Source: Pachyseris speciosa
Taxonomy: Eukaryota > Cnidaria > Anthozoa > Scleractinia > Pachyseridae
NCBI GenBank assembly: GCA_016490735.1
Contig: JAEMWC010001101.1
Span: 106,001 to 170,000 of the forward strand
Length of the DNA: 64,000 nucleotides
Direction of reading: 5' to 3'
The notes under the pieces are model-generated. The model made no database searches, was not told the origin of the DNA, and saw nothing but the letters and a program-made list of their open reading frames with translations. Positions 47,422-55,726 of this stretch are shown here, piece by piece. The translations under genes and the position numbers were made by a program. Numbering within the stretch: position 1 is the stretch's first letter; each line of letters starts with the position of its first letter.

Positions 47422-47435
47422 GACAGCTGTTTCGG
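47422..47435. repeat. 14-bp target-site duplication of LINE copy 2, left
   Basis: GACAGCTGTTTCGG here and at 51,939-51,952. On the minus strand the sequence is CCGAAACAGCTGTC, which is the GAAA core, stem III and cleavage site of the hammerhead ribozyme. Confidence 0.85.
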
Positions 47436-47693
47436 TTGTATAAGAAAGTTTATTCACAGATAAAAACACATTAAAAGACAAACAAAGACAAAGACAATGA
47501 AACCAAGGGGCACGCAATATTCAGAAGTACATCAGACAGTCAACGTTTATCCGGAGTAGGCGATCTGATACAAAACAAAATCCCTAATTAAAGTCCCTGA
47601 GGCCATATGCCAAACAAATTCCTTATATAGGGCCTTTGATTATATAGTCCACGAACAGCGCACAGACAATGCGCAGACATGAAAGAAGGACGA

Positions 47694-49560
47694 CTAAATA
47701 AAGATCCTCAGAAGCCCATCCTCCACGGCACAGAAATCGTCGATCAGCCAAGACTCAGCAAAACAGGATTCGGAGAGCCGAATAAAGTCCAACGAAATTC
47801 TCCTCCGTACGTCGTTCGTAACGATAGCCCTATGGTCTTCTTTACCATTGAAAAAAGCGGCCTTATTGCGAAACACCCAAATGCCGTAGAGGATGGACTT
47901 AAGAAGAAAACGTGCGACTGTGGCCCTCTTGGCAGAAACTGCGGGCCATAAAAAGAAAAAGACAAAAAGACAATTAACACGGAAATTAAGACACAGTAGG
48001 AGAGACAGAATCGGCTGAAAATGGGTCCACACACTTTTAACACGAGGGCAATTAAGAAAACAATGATCGATAGTCTCCTGTCTAGGGCACGACGCACAAA
48101 CCCCAGAATTAATGATTCCCCAACGCTTTAAAGAATCACGGACCTTGATACCGCGCAAGGCAATCAACCACAAAAGATCATTCTTGAAATTTTCAGTAAA
48201 ACGACCCCAGACAAGAGACCAGTAACGATCAAGAGAAGAAGGACGAGGGAGAAAAGAGGACCAGAACTTCGGGAGAAGAGGGGAAGAAGAACGATGCGAG
48301 AGGAGAGAACTATAAATCTTACGAGATACAAGATCATCAACAGACGAAACTTGAGCTAGAACGCGAAGACAAACATCATAGAAAGGAGTGGGATGACTCG
48401 CGTTAGGAGTGGAAGAATCACGCAAGCCAGCCCACTCAGCCCGCGCGGATGCAAGGCGTCGGCCAACGAAATATTTACATAGGAAAAAAACTAGAGTTCT
48501 CGGAGGAACTGACGGTGGAAATCATGCAACTTAAGCGAAGGGCATCGCATTTCAAGGCCAAATTGCAAATGCCCAACCCCCCTGCACTCTGGTGTAAGAA
48601 GCAAGTGTTCCTACTCACGGTTTCACAACGGGAACCCCAAAGGAAAGGCCAAATCAATTGATTGACACGCGCAAGCACCCACGCGGGCATAATAAGAAAT
48701 CTCCCGAGATAAAGTAATTTACTAAGGGCAAGAACATTAATTAAAAGGCCCTTACCGACAAAGGACAGTGACCGAGATTTCCAAAGATCAAGGGATCCCT
48801 CTAACTTGTTAAGACGGGGCTGCCAATTATCAATTTCGGTAGGAACAGTGCCAAAAACTACACCTAAAACGTTCATCTTGCGTACCCAAGTGAGGCCAAG
48901 TGGCTCATCAGTTCTATCCTTCCACGAACCCAGCCACATGGCCTCCGTTTTGGACTTATTTAACTTCGCACCAGAACCCTTCTCATAAATAGAAATAACA
49001 TCAAATAATTTAACAAAAGACCGAAAATCTTTCAAAATTGCCGTAGTATCATCGGCGTACAAACGAACTTTAGCCTGGCGGCCGCGGGCACCAGGCAAGA
49101 GAAAGCCCCTGATCTCAGGACAACTGCGAATTTGACAAGCAAGAGCCTCAATACATAAAACATAAAGCAGGGGGGACAAGGGGTCACCCTGCCTCACCCC
49201 GCGACGTAAAGGAATTTTCTCAGTCAACCATCCATTGAGAAGAATTCGCATGTAAGCACCCTCGTAAAAGGTGTGAACCCATCTCAGAAAATTTGGGCCA
49301 AAACCGAGGTGACAGAGAAGATCTGTTAAAAACGAACGGTCGACACGATCAAAAGCCTTCTCCTGGTCAAGGCTAATGAGAATTGCCGCCTCATCAGTCC
49401 GCTCAATGAAATCAAGGATATCCCGTAATAAAACAACATTGGACGAAATCGATCGGCCCGGCACAGAACAAGTCTGATCCGGGTCAACAACAGAACCTAA
49501 AACGCGAGAAAGGCGACAAGTGATAGCTTTAGAAATAATCTTATAATCTACATTGAGCAA
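47694..49560 (-). pseudogene. LINE copy 2 reverse transcriptase and C-terminus
   Basis: Frame 49,560-48,475 runs from 'MLNVDYKIISKAITCRL' through motif A 'LDQEKAFDRVDRSF', 'GVRQGDPLSPLLYVLC' and the catalytic 'RLYADDTTAILKDF'. A frameshift near 48,478 leads into 48,425-47,694, which carries the C-terminal region with 'CASCPRQETIDHCFLNC' (a CCHC-like motif usual near the end of L1/Tx1 ORF2). The frame upstream continues directly past a single TAG (49,633-49,635) from the fusion ORF. RT chemistry residues are intact. Confidence 0.85.
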
Positions 49561-49632
49561 ACTGATGGGACGCCAATTTTTCAGACTTTTTCTGTCACCT
49601 CGCTTTTTGAAAATTAGTCGGGTAGCGCTGCC

Positions 49633-51806
49633 CTACATGGAATCGGACAGTGCTCCGTCACTAAAACATTCACGAGCAACTCTTAAAAAGAAAGGACCCA
49701 AAAGGTGCCAAAAATCTCTATAGAATTCAACGGTGAAACCGTCAGGACCGGGGGACCTACCAAGATTAAGAGAAGAGAGAGACTCGGCGAGCTCAGATAA
49801 AGAAAGGGCCTCATCACAGAAATCGCGATCACTTTCGGTGAGAGAACGAGCAAAACCTTGTAGCAGTCGTTGTTTACAAACGGGATCAGTAGGCTCAGGG
49901 GAAAATAAATCAGTATAAAAACACACGTGCGCGTGTTCAATTCCCTCACGGGCAAAAACCTCGACCCCATCTGCATTTAAAATAGAAGACACAAAATTAC
50001 GATCCATGCGCTCACGTTCTAATTTAAAGAAAAAGCGCGTGGGCTTCTCACCATCTTCGAACCATTGAACCCGACTACGAATTTTGGCACCTTCCAGGTC
50101 CCTTAAGGTAAGCTCTTTAAGTCGAGATTCGAGGGAGACAATTGTTGAAACGACAGAATTGTCTCCCTGTGACCTGGAGAGCTGTGAAGACTGTGACGAC
50201 TGCGCAGATCTCCTCGGGGTAGAAACCTTAACAGGAGCAGTTGGTTTACGCGTAGTACCGACCTGCGAGTTGGAAAAAGGGGCAGGCTTGCGACGACCAG
50301 AAGATTTCGAAGAGAGCTTTTGAGATAGAGAACCGGCCAAAGGCTGGGACGAGCCAGAAGCAGCCCTCGCAGACTCCACATTGGATGCAGATCCAGAGAG
50401 ATCGCCACTGGCAGACGGAGAGAACACGGACGGCAGGGAAGAAGACTTGAAACGCGTAGCGGGCGAAAAACCGGGTGTAGTAGCCAGAAGGCCTTGTGAG
50501 TTGAGAAGACGGGGAGCAGTAGAACCGTCAGCAGACACCTCAGGAAGCGAAGAAGGTACAGGAGTACCGCGGGAGATACCAGCGGAAGAGGTACCAGAGA
50601 AAACATCAAGTTGAGTAGAAACATTGGAGACAACTCGTTGAGCAGGAGTGCTGGAGGTACTAGTACTGGGAGCAGTAGAAACAGAAGAAATCAAGGCAGT
50701 TGTAACAGGTAGGACAGCAGCAGGCGTAGCAGATGGAACAGACTGTTGGTGTTCGCTAACATCTGCAAGAGAATCACTATCCGCCGTCTGCATGTCATCA
50801 TCCTCGTCATCACCATCGTTATTCTCGTCAACGGTAGCATCATCATCAGCATCAGACTTTGGATAATAGTCATCATCAGAGGGGTGATCATCGTTGCTAA
50901 CAGAAACATCGCCGTCAGTCTTGGCATGGCGATGCCAAGAGTAATCACAGTCATTGGCCAGGTGGTCGAGGCCTCTACAAATACAACAGGCCTTATCATT
51001 AGGGCATGCTTTAGAAACATGGCCAATCCCATCGCAGTTGTAACAAACGACAGCATTACAATCTTTGGCAAGGTGCTCAGACGAATTGCAACGACGACAC
51101 GTTTTTGGCTGGTTATCATGATAAAAGCGCACCAAAAACTTCCCAAAGCGAATAAAACATGGTACAGACTTCTTGAGTACAACCCGAAAATGTCGCAAAC
51201 CATTACAAACTTTAGCTTTCCACGGCGACAATGAATGACGTTACAGTACGGGCGTAAACGAGCGATAAGCGCAGCATTAGGCATCTCATTTGGGGCATCG
51301 TAAATAGTCAAAAAGGTGTGAGGTCTGGAAGCAGATCGAACGTAATAAGAATTACGTTGAACACTGAAGGACGTAACTTTCACAAACTTTTCGCGGACGG
51401 CCTTATCAGTGAAGGTGATATGGATCTCATTGTCCAACTTGCGCTGAATACAGCGAACCTTCCTGGCGGGGATACCATCTCTGGCCAGAGCATCAAAAAT
51501 ATCCTTGGTAATGAGACGTTCACGGGCGATGAAATACGCTGTACAAGGACGGTCTGGCATAAAATTGCCTTCGTCAAAATGCTCACGCTCAAAAGCAGTC
51601 GGAAGATAATCCAGAATCTCAATATCCGATAAATCACCAAGATCTCCTAGAACGTCAGAACGGGACGGAGCTGCCACGCTAGAATACAAACGAGCATCAG
51701 GAGCATCCATGGTCACAGGAGTCGTGGAAGCACTCGGAAAAGCATCAGACTCATTAACGGTTACATTTTCAGCCCAACTTGAGGGCGTGCTCAAATCATC
51801 AGTCAT
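49633..51806 (-). pseudogene. LINE copy 2 ORF1 fused to ORF2 linker (endonuclease deleted)
   Basis: ORF1 starts at 51,806 ('MTDDLSTPSSWAENVT'), shifts frame near 51,231 and continues through knuckles CRRCNSSEHLAKDC, CYNCDGIGHVSKAC and CCICRGLDHLANDC, an acidic stretch and a Ser-rich tail. Near 50,160 the Ser-rich tail joins directly to the ORF2 segment 'GDNSVVSTIVSLESRLKEL', which in copy 1 lies after the endonuclease. About 1 kb is missing, including all endonuclease motifs. The fused frame stays open for 532 codons to the TAG at 49,633. Confidence 0.85.
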
Positions 51807-51938
51807 GGCTAAGAAAAAAAGAAAAACGTCACCAAGACGTTTAACTCACACGCGTTGAGAAAGCGGGGGGGAGGCTTTGCTTTGTTCCCCCCCAGCGGGT
51901 ACTTAGGACTGCCTCGGAAAAAAACAAGGATAGCGAAA

Positions 51939-51989
51939 GACAGCTGTTTCGGCCTTGTTAGGCCTCATCAGCATGGCATAGCTAATGCT
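51939..51989 (-). ncRNA. Hammerhead ribozyme split by LINE insertion
   Basis: On the minus strand CTGATGA, stem II GGCC-TAACAA-GGCC, GAAA and CAGCTGTC are intact, but the 3' strand of stem I now lies 4.5 kb away at 47,406-47,421, beyond the LINE. The core survives on this side because the LINE duplicated it. Confidence 0.8.
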
Positions 51990-52046
51990 GACATGGCATA
52001 GCTAATGCTAACAAGGCCGAAACAGCTGTCCATGGCTGCTAATGCT
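51990..52046 (+). ncRNA. Partial hammerhead at the inversion point
   Basis: AACAAGGCCGAAACAGCTGTC with its downstream stem I strand is present, but CTGATGA and the first half of stem II are replaced by a duplicated ATGGCATAGCTAATGCT. This marks the junction where orientation flips. Confidence 0.75.
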
Positions 52047-52235
52047 TGGGCTCAATCTTTGCTTTGGTAGATTTAAGGGGTAATTCCCGCTACCACGTGG
52101 CCTTAGTGCCTTTTGAGTGGCTTCAGCTTACCAAATCACATTAATTTGTGAGGTATATCCTTGTCACTCCAGCCACATCCCACAAGCTTTACGTTTTCAC
52201 TGCTTGGTTTATGGATATGTGGGTACTTGAGCCTG

Positions 52236-52302
52236 AGCATTAGCTATGCCATGCTGATGAGGCCTAACAAGGCCGAAACAGCTGTCCATGGCTGCTAATG
52301 CT
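52236..52302 (+). ncRNA. Type I hammerhead ribozyme 1
   Basis: Stem I strands AGCATTAGCTATGCCATG and CATGGCTGCTAATGCT pair as GCCATG/CATGGC (6 bp), a small TAT/T internal loop, then AGCATTAGC/GCTAATGCT (9 bp). The core is CTGATGA (52,254-52,260), stem II GGCC-TAACAA-GGCC (52,261-52,274), GAAA (52,275-52,278), then CAGCTGTC with cleavage expected after C52,286. All invariant core positions are present. Stem III is only A-U, C-G, A-U closing two bases, so the palindrome ACAGCTGT may instead pair between two ribozymes. Confidence 0.93.
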
Positions 52303-52491
52303 TGGGCTCAATCTTTGCTTTGGTAGATTTAAGGGGTAATTCCCGCTACCACGTGGCCTTAGTGCCTTTTGAGTGGCTTCAGCTTACCAAATCACATTAA
52401 ATTGTGAGGTATATCCTTGTCACTCCAGCCACATCCCACAAGCTTTACGTTTTCACTGCTTGTTTTATGGATATGTGGGTACTTGAGCCTG

Positions 52492-52558
52492 AGCATTAGC
52501 TATGCCATGCTGATGAGGCCTAACAAGGCCGAAACAGCTGTCCATGGCTGCTAATGCT
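52492..52558 (+). ncRNA. Type I hammerhead ribozyme 2
   Basis: Same core and stems as the copy 256 bp upstream; CTGATGA at 52,510-52,516, expected cleavage after 52,542. Together with ribozyme 1 it would release a 256-nt monomer (52,287-52,542). Confidence 0.93.
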
Positions 52559-52747
52559 TGGGCTCAATCTTTGCTTTGGTAGATTTAAGGGGTAATTCCC
52601 GCTACCACGTGGCCTTAGTGCCTTTTGAGTGGCTTCAGCTTACCAAATCACATTAATTTGTGAGGTATATCCTTGTCACTCCAGCCACATCCCACAAGCT
52701 TTACGTTTTCACTGCTTGGTTTATGGATATGTGGGTACTTGAGCCTG

Positions 52748-52814
52748 AGCATTAGCTATGCCATGCTGATGAGGCCTAACAAGGCCGAAACAGCTGTCCA
52801 TGGCTGCTAATGCT
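52748..52814 (+). ncRNA. Type I hammerhead ribozyme 3
   Basis: CTGATGA at 52,766-52,772, expected cleavage after 52,798. Core, stem II and stem I identical to the other plus-strand copies. Confidence 0.93.
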
Positions 52815-53003
52815 TGGGCTCAATCTTTGCTTTGGTAGATTTAAGGGGTAATGCCCGCTACCACGTGGCCTTAGTGCCTTTTGAGTGGCTTCAGCTTACC
52901 AAATCACATTAAATTGTGAGGTATATCCTTGTCACTCCAGCCACATCCCACAAGCTTTACGTTTTCACTGCTTGTTTTATGGATATGTGGGTACTTGAGC
53001 CTG

Positions 53004-53070
53004 AGCATTAGCTATGCCATGCTGATGAGGCCTAACAAGGCCGAAACAGCTGTCCATGGCTGCTAATGCT
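53004..53070 (+). ncRNA. Type I hammerhead ribozyme 4
   Basis: CTGATGA at 53,022-53,028, expected cleavage after 53,054. Downstream, the fifth monomer is cut short at CACTGCTTG (53,222-53,230) where the target-site duplication begins. Confidence 0.93.
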
Positions 53071-53230
53071 TGGGCTCAATCTTTGCTTTGGTAGATTTAA
53101 GGGGTAATTCCCGCTACCACGTGGCCTTAGTGCCTTTTGAGTGGCTTCAGCTTACCAAATCACATTAATTTGTGAGGTATATCCTTGTCACTCCAGCCAC
53201 ATCCCACAAGCTTTACGTTTTCACTGCTTG

Positions 53231-53242
53231 TTTTTCGGGCGG
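53231..53242. repeat. 12-bp target-site duplication, right copy
   Basis: TTTTTCGGGCGG, identical to 47,077-47,088. Confidence 0.8.
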
Positions 53243-53501
53243 GCTGAGCAGCAGGGCGGCGTTTTTGCAAGATTGCTTGAATTTTCTAGGATCCCTTTTC
53301 AGCCACAACTTCACCAAGTTTTTTGCCAGTCTTTTCGGCCGCGACCTTGGCGGTTTTTTTCGCGGCCTCACTCGCAGTCTTTTTGAACACCTTTCCAATT
53401 GCCATGAGGGTGTCGCGGACCACCCCCGACCCTTTGTGTTTGTAACGAGAACGGCCGGCGCGCTCGTCAAAAAACTTCATCCACTCGCTTGGGGAGTTCA
53501 T
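53243..53501 (-). pseudogene. Small basic (core-like) Polinton protein
   Basis: Starts at ATG 53,501 with 'MNSPSEWMKFFDERAG', then 'SRYKHKGSGVVRDTL' and a Lys/Ala-rich helix 'KKTASEAAKKTAKVAAEK'. Short Lys/Ala-rich proteins with this beginning are common in Polinton structural clusters and may condense DNA or line the core; I infer this from composition and position. The frame shifts near 53,285 and the original C-terminus is displaced by the retrozyme, which inserted in its last codons. Confidence 0.6.
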
Positions 53502-53531
53502 TCTTGAAGCGCTCTGTATTTGGGAAAGAAA

Positions 53532-54302
53532 TTATTCTTCTTCGATTATGAGGCTCAAAGCCACATCAACTCTGTTGAGATCGAGGGTGTTGTTGCGCCC
53601 GTCTGTTACCCGAATTTCCACGGAATCAATCCGGGTTTTGTTGACAGGGTGAAACTCAAGTCGACGAGGTTCTTCTTTGAAAGGGTGACTGACCCGGAGA
53701 TCCGTGGTGGACAAGCTGTACAAAACGTCGCTTGCCACATCATTTGCCCGCCGCGTTATTAGATCACAATAAAGAAAAACCCAGTCGACGCTCCGGATGA
53801 TGTCCTGAATCATATCTCCAACGAAATTGGTGCTATCTTTCAGAATCTTTTTCTCGAATCCAAGCAAACTGGCAAACTCCCCGATGGAGAGGTTGATTTC
53901 ATAATCTTTTGCCACCAAAAACACAACCAGGTAAATGGTGAAGTCGAAATACAAATTGAAGATGCGCTCTTTGTCTGCGGCCGTCGGATCAACGAACCCT
54001 GTATGAGCCTGCAAGGAACGGTTGATGGTGGTGTAATCATACATACCATCAGGAAAAGTCAAAGTTTCCCAATCGCCGGTTTTTTCCCTCTACTTCAGTT
54101 TGTTGTTTCCGAAAGCTTCGGCAATATTGTACCACGAGTAGCTCATGGTGATCAGCCTGTTCAACGCCACTTTGTAATTTTTCTTTGCACCCAACTCAAC
54201 CGGTGGATTGAAGAAGATTCTGAAATCGTGGGGCTTTTGGACACCAACGTTGTTCTGCAGCTTCGCAAGGCTCGAATCGAGCAACAGGTTAAAGGTCGTC
54301 AT
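53532..54302 (-). pseudogene. Minor capsid (penton-type) protein with one nonsense codon
   Basis: Begins at ATG 54,302, directly below TTATATAG. The N-terminus 'TTFNLLLDSSLAKLQNN' and 'ALNRLITMSYSWYNIAEAF' lead to an in-frame TAG (54,090-54,092). The same frame then continues with 'TFPDGMYDYTTINRSLQ' to a natural stop, 257 codons in all. The pattern S-Y-S-W-Y-N-I...F-P-D-G-x-Y-x-Y-x-x-I-N is typical of Polinton/adintovirus minor capsid (single jelly-roll) proteins. The TAG is the only lesion I can see, which makes this one of the best-kept genes. Confidence 0.78.
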
Positions 54303-54314
54303 CGCGCTATATAA

Positions 54315-55145
54315 TCACGGAGGATTTTTCGCCTCTAAAATTAATTGACAGCGCCAAGCAGGAGAAGCTCTTCGAGCAAAGAAAAAACCTCTTTTCGGAG
54401 TTTCGACGAAGTGTTGCGGGCTTTGATCGAACCAAGTGCCACATAGAGTTGATGGATCTTGCTCTTGCTCATCCTCCTCTTCCGGCCCGCCGATCGAGGG
54501 CCGGCGAGACATAATGGCTTGTTCCCAATCTGTGGTGAGCCGGGCTCTCGTTTCTTTCGGAGGGGTTCGTTTGAACGCCTTTTTCCCCGCCTGAAGCTGC
54601 TGTGGCGAAACCTCCCGCCGCCCCTCTCCCTTCCGTTGTCTTTTTTCAAGAATCTCGGCTTTTTCTCGTTCAAGATCCATCAAAGACAGGCCGTACAACG
54701 GTGAGTTGGGGTCTTTCACTCTTTCTTCAGCAGGGTTCGGTTTTTGTTTCATTTTCGTGATGAGGCTGCTGAGCGAGCGCAACCTGTTCGATTCGGCACG
54801 TTTTTCGAGAAACTCCGGCGCTTCTGGCTGTTCCCATGTTGGGCGCGGAGGAAAAACTCTTCTTCTTCTTCTTCTTCCTCGGTTGGTGATTGAGGAGGGA
54901 TTGGGGCCTCCGGCCTGAAATCCTCCCAACTAAACGGGTTGACTCGGTCGAGCTCGTCCATATCATAGTCAGGGCCGGGCTCTTCTTCACAATCGGGTTG
55001 TGATCGGTTTGAAAAGCTTTTCATCCTCGACCTGGCCAAACTCCTTGGCGATTTGGTTTGTTTTGTATTTTCCGCGAATTTCTTGCTCTTGTTTCTCGAC
55101 TTCGGCTTCGGCTTCTGCCTTTCGCCTCCAGTTCTTCAGGGACAT
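54315..55145 (-). pseudogene. Conserved acidic Polinton structural-type protein
   Basis: ATG at 55,145 ('MSLKNWRRKAEAEAEVEK'), then 'IAKEFGQVEDEKLFKPIT', 'DYDMDELDRVNPFSW', a Glu run, 'SPLYGLSLMDLEREKA' and near the end 'KSKIHQLYVALGSIKA' with 'RKEVFSLLEELLLLGA'. Frames change at least three times. The same ordered phrases occur in unnamed proteins of cnidarian Polintons. Its start codon is 13 bp from that of the divergent ATPase and shares its promoter motif. Function unknown. Confidence 0.55.
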
Positions 55146-55157
55146 TATATAGGAAAA
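55146..55157. promoter_or_regulatory. 12-bp divergent intergenic region with shared TATATA
   Basis: Only TATATAGGAAAA separates the start codons of two divergent genes. In both directions a TTATATA/TATATAATG motif abuts an ATG. Similar motifs precede 54,302 (TTATATAGCGCGATG) and 63,350 (TTATATAGGATG). Confidence 0.5.
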
Positions 55158-55719
55158 ATGAAAATTCCGAATTATGATCCTGACTTTTCTGCCGCAAACA
55201 GCTTCAAGCAGGGACACCCAGCCATGCCCGCTGATGTTTTTCGGATGTTGATTTGCGGGCCAAGCAATTCTGGCAAAACAAACATCCTGCTGTATATTCT
55301 TTACGAGCTGTTAGAGTTTGACAAAGTCTTTTTGTTTTCCATGAATCTCCACCAAAACAAGTACCAGGCGCTGCTTCAGGACTTCGTCGAAAACATTGAC
55401 ACCATGGTCGGTTACCCTGACACTGAGGCCGCCGGCGACGAAGTCATTCCACTTGAAGCATTGCCGATCTACAACCAAAAAATCGTCGTGTTCGACGACT
55501 TGGTTTGCGAAAAAAACCAGAACGACATCATCAACTATTTCATCAACGGCCGGCAAGAACATCCCGGACAACTGCAGCCATTTCTGCCTTTTCAGCTTCC
55601 TCCCCAGGGAGAACAAACCCATCGCCGACGAGCTGGGGGTCGACCACAAACTGTTGAACCTTCTTTTACTACGACAAACCCAGGAATTGATGACAAAATA
55701 TTTCGACGAAGAGATATAA
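55158..55719 (+). pseudogene. FtsK/HerA-type DNA packaging ATPase (A32-like)
   Basis: The ATG at 55,158 gives 'MKIPNYDPDFSAANSF'. Walker A is 'LICGPSNSGKTNILLY' and Walker B is 'QKIVVFDDLVCEKNQ', followed by 'IINYFINGRQEH'. This is the genome-packaging ATPase of Polintons and related viruses. A frameshift near 55,560 and a probable internal deletion follow; the C-terminal end '[18 protein letters not shown]' is in another frame and stops at 55,719. About 187 codons remain; relatives have 230-250. A start at 55,053 is open but lacks similarity. Confidence 0.83.
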
Positions 55720-55726
55720 GTGCCGA

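Larger units (their letters stand above)
47436..51938 (-). mobile_element. Tx1/L1-like LINE, copy 2, nested in the retrozyme
   Basis: Minus-strand LINE of 4,503 bp bounded by a 14-bp target-site duplication. It is the same family as 16,332-21,712 (shared 5' UTR CAGTCCTAAGTACC, zinc knuckles, RT and C-terminus), but about 1 kb containing the endonuclease domain is deleted. The 3' UTR ends AATAAACTTTCTTATACAA with no long poly(A). It is better preserved than copy 1, with an intact RT YADD box, but has a frameshift in ORF1, a TAG in ORF2 and a frameshift near 48,478. Confidence 0.9.
47089..53230 (+). mobile_element. Hammerhead-ribozyme retrozyme array (256-bp monomers)
   Basis: Without the nested LINE the element is about 1.6 kb. 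The right part (about 51,990-53,230) holds five direct copies of a 256-bp monomer on the plus strand; the CCATGG marker recurs at 52,031, 52,287, 52,543, 52,799 and 53,055, exactly 256 bp apart. The left part (47,089-47,435 plus 51,953-51,989) holds about 1.4 monomers in inverted orientation. Each junction encodes a hammerhead ribozyme. There is no protein frame. Tandem ribozyme-bounded monomers flanked by a target duplication are the signature of metazoan retrozymes. The inverted left end resembles the 5' inversions of target-primed retroelements. Confidence 0.9.

Noticed and set aside
47089..53230. Helitron or DNA transposon with tandem-repeat termini
   Set aside because: A 12-bp target duplication, ribozyme at every monomer junction and an inverted left end fit RNA-mediated retrozyme insertion better.
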